Shown here piece by piece: positions 59,905-64,000 of a stretch of 64,000 bases of DNA. The notes beneath the pieces were generated by a model. The model did not search any database. It was given only the letters and a program-made list of their open reading frames with translations, and was not told the DNA's origin. Source of the stretch: Microvelia longipes (taxonomy: Eukaryota > Arthropoda > Insecta > Hemiptera > Veliidae); contig JACMZG010000008.1 of assembly GCA_018340805.1 (NCBI GenBank), positions 30,827,847-30,891,846 of the forward strand, given 5' to 3'. Made by a program: the position numbers and the translations under genes. The first letter of the stretch is position 1. Each line of letters starts with the position of its first letter.

Positions 59905-60632
59905 AACGAGGTACCTCGGAACTTATCCTCTTCACATCGGATTCGCTACGCTCATCCTCTCTACTTCGAACTCATCAAAATATATAATTCGCCAAATGTA
60001 TACTAAGACATGTCTTCGGACACACTTCGCTCGTTCTCAGATAAAAAATTCATTTGTTTCATTCTCAGCGGTCACCCATACAGCACTGACCACGCTCAAT
60101 GCAGCTTAACTATTATGATCCAACAAATATCATTGATATACTTGTTGTATTAAAACGAAACTTAGTGTTTTATTACGTAAAGGTAGTATTAGGTTCTATC
60201 TTGTACCAAATTTCAACTTATTTGCATTGTTTTCCAATTTTAATTTTTTAAAAACATTCACAAGTCATTCAATGAAAATTAAACTAATGCTGATAATAAG
60301 ATGGATTGGAACATATGTTGGCTACATGCGTGCTAAATCTCAATCCGATCGCATCATTTTTCAAAATTTTCGCTGAGTCATTACTGCGATTTAATGACGT
60401 TAAAAAATCTTTTTTCTGGATATTACAATTAAACCGGTAGATTGTTTTTGTAAAAAATTTCAACTCTCTAGCATAAATTCACTAAAAGCTTCGATGATAA
60501 CAGACACACACACACACCCTCATACAGACAGGCCTTATGAAAACCACTCAGGAGGCCTTAAAACAGATAATTACGGTGACATCCCGGTTTCGGATTTTTT
60601 TGCAAACACAATACTTTTCAGAAAAGTAAAAA
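59905..60632 (+). repeat. Family A, copy 14 (near full length)
   Basis: 5' box (cgaggtacctcggaacttat), 'cacatcggattcgctacgct', two modules (one lacks the 'cgctcgtcctc' half), 'gaccacgctcaatgcagctt', 'ctacatgcgtgctaaatctc' and 'cacacaccctcatacagaca'. Then 'ggtgacatcccggtttcgga' and a shortened 3' end (atacttttcagaaaagtaaa) that lacks the 'ggtataaatgag' segment. Confidence 0.9.
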
Positions 60633-61086
60633 GGAAGCTTATTTTGGTAACAGTGCTTTATATTACATACATACAGCCATCGGAAACGTAATTTTAGATT
60701 ACTGCCCATAACTATATCTAAATTGATTAAATTATTTTATTTATGTTACTTAAAGAGGAAGAAATAGTTTTATTATAATATCATTAAGTTTATTATTTTT
60801 AAGGAAGTAGGTCAATGGTTAAACGTTGTTAAGTTTGGCAGTGTTCCTACTTTCAGTAAAGGGTTACCGAGGAGCATACGTTGCAACAATATCATTGATT
60901 AATCTACTGGAATCAAAAATTTTAGAAACAATCTCAGAATAAGTAATTCGGTTTATCTTAGAAAACTGTTTATTAAGGTTTAATCGATAGTTTAATTTAA
61001 TTATTTTATTGAGCTTTACAACCGCAAAATTGTTACTATCATAATGAACTTACTACTAAGACTACTTTACAGCCTGTAGGGTAATA
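60633..61086. other. Unannotated AT-rich sequence
   Basis: Nothing recognised. Confidence 0.4.
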
Positions 61087-61130
61087 TCAAGGAGTATAGT
61101 ATAAACCTATGTAAACTACTCCTTGATAAC
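61087..61130. repeat. Hairpin with 12-bp arms
   Basis: tatcaaggagta and tactccttgata around a loop of about 20 bases; function unknown. Confidence 0.7.
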
Positions 61131-61643
61131 TTAACCTCCTGTCTTCATGATGAAGAGGTATGGTAGGCTTGATAACAGTTTTCCATTCCTAACAGAGGTT
61201 AGGTTCTTTCTATGATAATAAAAATTCTGACAAGGAGTATGTACTACGAGTATGTGCTAAGAGAAGCCACGCCAAGTAATTTTTATCATATGGAAAAGAG
61301 CAAGATTTTAGAAGTAGTTCTCAGATGGCGGCACTGCTTATGCCTATTTTTTGATCCTGATGCTGCTGGTACCTAAACTTTTATTTTGAGTGTTTGATGT
61401 CCATATCAGGATATTGTATTAGCGGCTTGGCTATAAACATGACTTTTTTATTGGCTTGTTCAAATGTCCAATAAAAAAAATGTATACAGCAATAAATTCA
61501 CACTTCACCAAGTATCATTAAGTTCTATCTTAACTGATAATCGGCGGAGTCAAATACAATATCAATTAATTTAATTTATATAGAACATAGTCTATATCTA
61601 CAAAATACAATTTACGCAAATGCAATAAAATTATTTAGAAAAA
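61131..61643. other. Unannotated sequence
   Basis: Nothing recognised. Confidence 0.4.
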
Positions 61644-62388
61644 TCAGGAACGGGGTGACTTGAAACTTATCCTCATCACATCAGATTCGCTACGTTCATT
61701 CTCCGTACTTCGGACTCGCTTCGCTCGAAGCGCTTATGAAGCGAATACTTTACCAATAATTTTCAAAATTTATTTAATGCCATCTAAGAGGTTGTCACAA
61801 AGTTGTCTGTCTGTATGGGTGGGTGTATGTGTGTTGTCTGTTATCTTCATACCCTGTGTATTATGCTTAACTGCAATAAAAATATCAGTTTTAGTTGTAA
61901 TAAGCTAACGGGAAAATATTTTTTATGACGTCATTGACCTGCAAAAATGGCTCAGACAAAATTTAAAAAATGTTACGATTAATTTGAGATTTATTACGCG
62001 TGTAGCCATGTATGAAACTAACATATCTGTCAAGTTTCATCTAATTATCAGCATTAGTTCAATTTTTATCAAATGACCTGTATAAGTTTTTTAAAACATT
62101 ATAAAATATTGGAAAATAATCCAATTTAAAGGAAATTCAGTACAAGAGTATACCTTTACACAATTTTATATAAGTTTTGTTTTAATGTGACAGGGATACC
62201 CGAGAATCTTGTTGGATCATAAAAGTTAGCACCATCCATCGTGTCCTGTGTCTGGATGGACGACCACTGGGAATGAAACGGATGAATTTACTGTCTGAGG
62301 ACGAGCGATATATTTATTGCAGAATAAATTTAATGACTTTATACTCATCCGATGTGATGAGGAAAATTTTCTGAGGTGCCCTATACCT
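61644..62388. repeat. Family A, copy 15: head-to-head composite
   Basis: Left 90 bases (61644-61733) are the family A 5' end in plus orientation (tcaggaacggggtgacttga, actcgcttcgctcg). From about 61790 to 62388 the sequence is family A in minus orientation, ending in its own 5' box (tctgaggtgccctatacct). Both outer ends are therefore the same terminus, giving inverted 5' ends. Confidence 0.85.
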
Positions 62389-62428
62389 TATTTTTTTTAT
62401 TTTTCAATAATAATACACGTTAAGAGCC

Positions 62429-62510
62429 TTGTGACTTATCAGGGATAACCCCTGCGGGAACCACCTTGGTTGTCGTGACAACCATTAAACTTCAAGTGTA
62501 TTCTAAAGTT
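62429..62510 (+). repeat. Short dispersed repeat D, copy 2
   Basis: 'gccttgtgacttatcagg', 'gataacccctgcgggaacca', 'ccttggttgtcgtgacaa'. Similar to 59805-59885. The two copies bracket family A copies 14 and 15. Confidence 0.55.
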
Positions 62511-63603
62511 GGCAATAATTTATTTGAATAATATCTTATATAAACAGAGAGCGTAACCTGGGATGTGATCCCAAGACCTAAGTGGTGTCAAAGGTCAGGA
62601 TAAATAAATACTCACGCTGTAACGACCTTAACCACAAAGGGGGCAATATTTTTCAATAAAGAGAAAGAGAAAAAGCGGCCAATGTTTTATGCCTTTTAAT
62701 AAATAAGAAGAACTTGGTTTCACATTCAGCAGCTTTTTTTTATATTATAAATTATAACTCTATATTCATAGGAATTATAAAGAACAATTATAAAATTTAA
62801 TAAAACTAAAAAAAAAAAAAAATTTTATGCGTAACATCTTCTCATGAAGTATTGAAAGGAAGCAAATTTATAAAATAATAATAAATGTAATAAAATGAAA
62901 AGGATATAAGTCAGCATTCCTGATTTCTGTATAAAGAACCAATGGTTACCCCATCTTTATCTTAGCTTCGTAGCAAAACAGAAAGAACCACCGAAAAAAC
63001 GTAAAATTTATTACCGCATTGTTACTGTAATTGCTTAAAGTATTGTAACCTACTCAAAGGTTTCCTTCGAAAAGTAATAAGAAAACCTTCTCTTTAAAAC
63101 AATAAGATATTATTATAGTAATAAATTTCGAGTCTCCCTCTTCAGACATCGTTTAAACGCAGTAAGGAAACTAACATTTAAAGAAAGTTCTAATCCGATT
63201 TCCTTTTGCGAAGTCACAAAGCTCTTCATTTTAAGAATATTTAAATATTTTAGTAGTTGAATTTTAATATTAAAAAACTTTATAATGAAATATTAAACAG
63301 TTTAAAATAATATTTTAGCAAAAAAACACTATTAAATTATATTCTTTAGTTTAAAAAAAAGTAAATAAATAAATGTTAGTATTTTGATAAAGAAAATTTC
63401 TTAAAATCAATAAGTCATAGAATGAAATGACACCTTAAGACGCTTTTAAGTGTGCATTATTTTTTTACTAAAAAAAATTCAGTACTTAATTTTCCTATGC
63501 TACAAAAATACAGAAGAATTTAAAAAGATTGGGCTTATATTGCTTTTGAATAATTGTGACGTATAATTTAGGAGCATTGATAAAAATCGAGCTCAGATTT
63601 TTA
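62511..63603. other. Unannotated AT-rich sequence
   Basis: A short A run at about 62808-62821. Nothing else recognised. Confidence 0.4.
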
Positions 63604-63875
63604 TCAGAGTGCCTCTCAAAACTCGGTCCGCTTATCCTCACTACTTCAGAATTGCCTCGCTCGTCCTCAGAATACAAAAATCATCAAATTTATATTACAA
63701 GACGTAAAAACATTTGCATACATACATACTGAGAACTATGGTGAACAGACAAACACGCTCAGAAGGCGTTAAAAACACCTAAAACTAATAATACATGTCA
63801 AACCCCGATTTCGGCTTTTTTGCATACCCCGTACTTTTCCATTACAACTTCAGTATAAATGAGGAAAATTAAAAA
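63604..63875 (+). repeat. Family A, copy 16 (internal deletion)
   Basis: Diverged 5' box (agtgcctctcaaaactcgg), 'cttatcctcactacttcaga' and the module 'ttgcctcgctcgtcctcag'. A short middle leads to 'cagacaaacacgctcagaag', 'caaaccccgatttcggcttt' and the 3' end 'cagtataaatgaggaaaatt'. Confidence 0.8.
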
Positions 63876-64000
63876 TTAGCAACTGAAATAATTCATACAA
63901 TGAGAAGTCTATTAAAGCCATCCTAAAAAAATCATTACTATGGTAAATAAAATGGTGGCTCTTTAAAAGGTTGGCATTCTTGCTTTAGCAATAATAAAAA
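63876..64000. other. Unannotated right edge
   Basis: Nothing recognised. Confidence 0.4.

Noticed and set aside
59852..60109. 85-codon plus ORF
   Set aside because: Runs through the 5' part of family A copy 14; not conserved in frame elsewhere.

Overview
The window looks like a strongly AT-rich, gene-poor stretch of an animal nuclear genome, most likely an arthropod and probably an insect. The evidence is long (AT)n tracts, many short interspersed repeats, decayed LINEs (one carries an RNase H domain and a C-terminal zinc finger, as insect I/R1/LOA-type elements do), a Ty1/copia remnant and a pogo-type DNA transposon. There is no operon structure, no rRNA, no CRISPR and no long intact ORF. 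I cannot name the species.

No complete host gene can be read. Most long ORFs are chance frames through microsatellites, minisatellites or dispersed repeats. A few short stretches look coding: possible exons near 46.3-46.7 kb with good splice acceptors, a 49-codon minus-strand ORF at 46.8-46.9 kb, a 58-codon open stretch at 26.9 kb, a 38-aa minus ORF at 19.7 kb, and a region open on both strands at 38.2-38.4 kb. None has a recognised function. The window may be intergenic, or it may sit inside large introns.

Most of what can be read is mobile DNA. Left to right: a LINE reverse-transcriptase scrap at the left edge (minus strand); a foldback repeat at 3.0-3.5 kb; a 58-76 bp minisatellite at 12.0-12.65 kb; a 5'-truncated LINE at 13.9-16.0 kb inserted, with a 15-bp target duplication, into an older repeat; a copia pol remnant at 17.8-18.6 kb (minus); a 2.9-kb element at 19.85-22.75 kb with CCTAGG-rich inverted ends and an internal 120-bp tandem array; a hairpin repeat at 25.6-26.0 kb; a second, badly decayed LINE at 30.4-31.2 kb; a 428-bp TA-flanked MITE at 31.6 kb; a 26-bp-TIR element at 49.8-50.5 kb; a MITE at 53.2-53.6 kb next to a tRNA-like box; a foldback at 56.1-56.6 kb; and a pogo-like deletion derivative at 56.9-57.75 kb.

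The dominant feature is one dispersed family, here called family A. I find 16 loci, about 7 kb or 11% of the window, in both orientations. A full copy is 0.75-0.9 kb. It starts with a GGGTAC/GGTACC-rich box, carries a GC-rich 'actcgcttcgctcgtcctcag' module (sometimes tandemly repeated) and ends in 'ggtataaatgaggaaaagta'. I see no coding capacity and cannot assign it to a known superfamily. It is the best candidate here for something undescribed. Two smaller families, B (TIR element, 3 copies) and C (2 copies), are also described.
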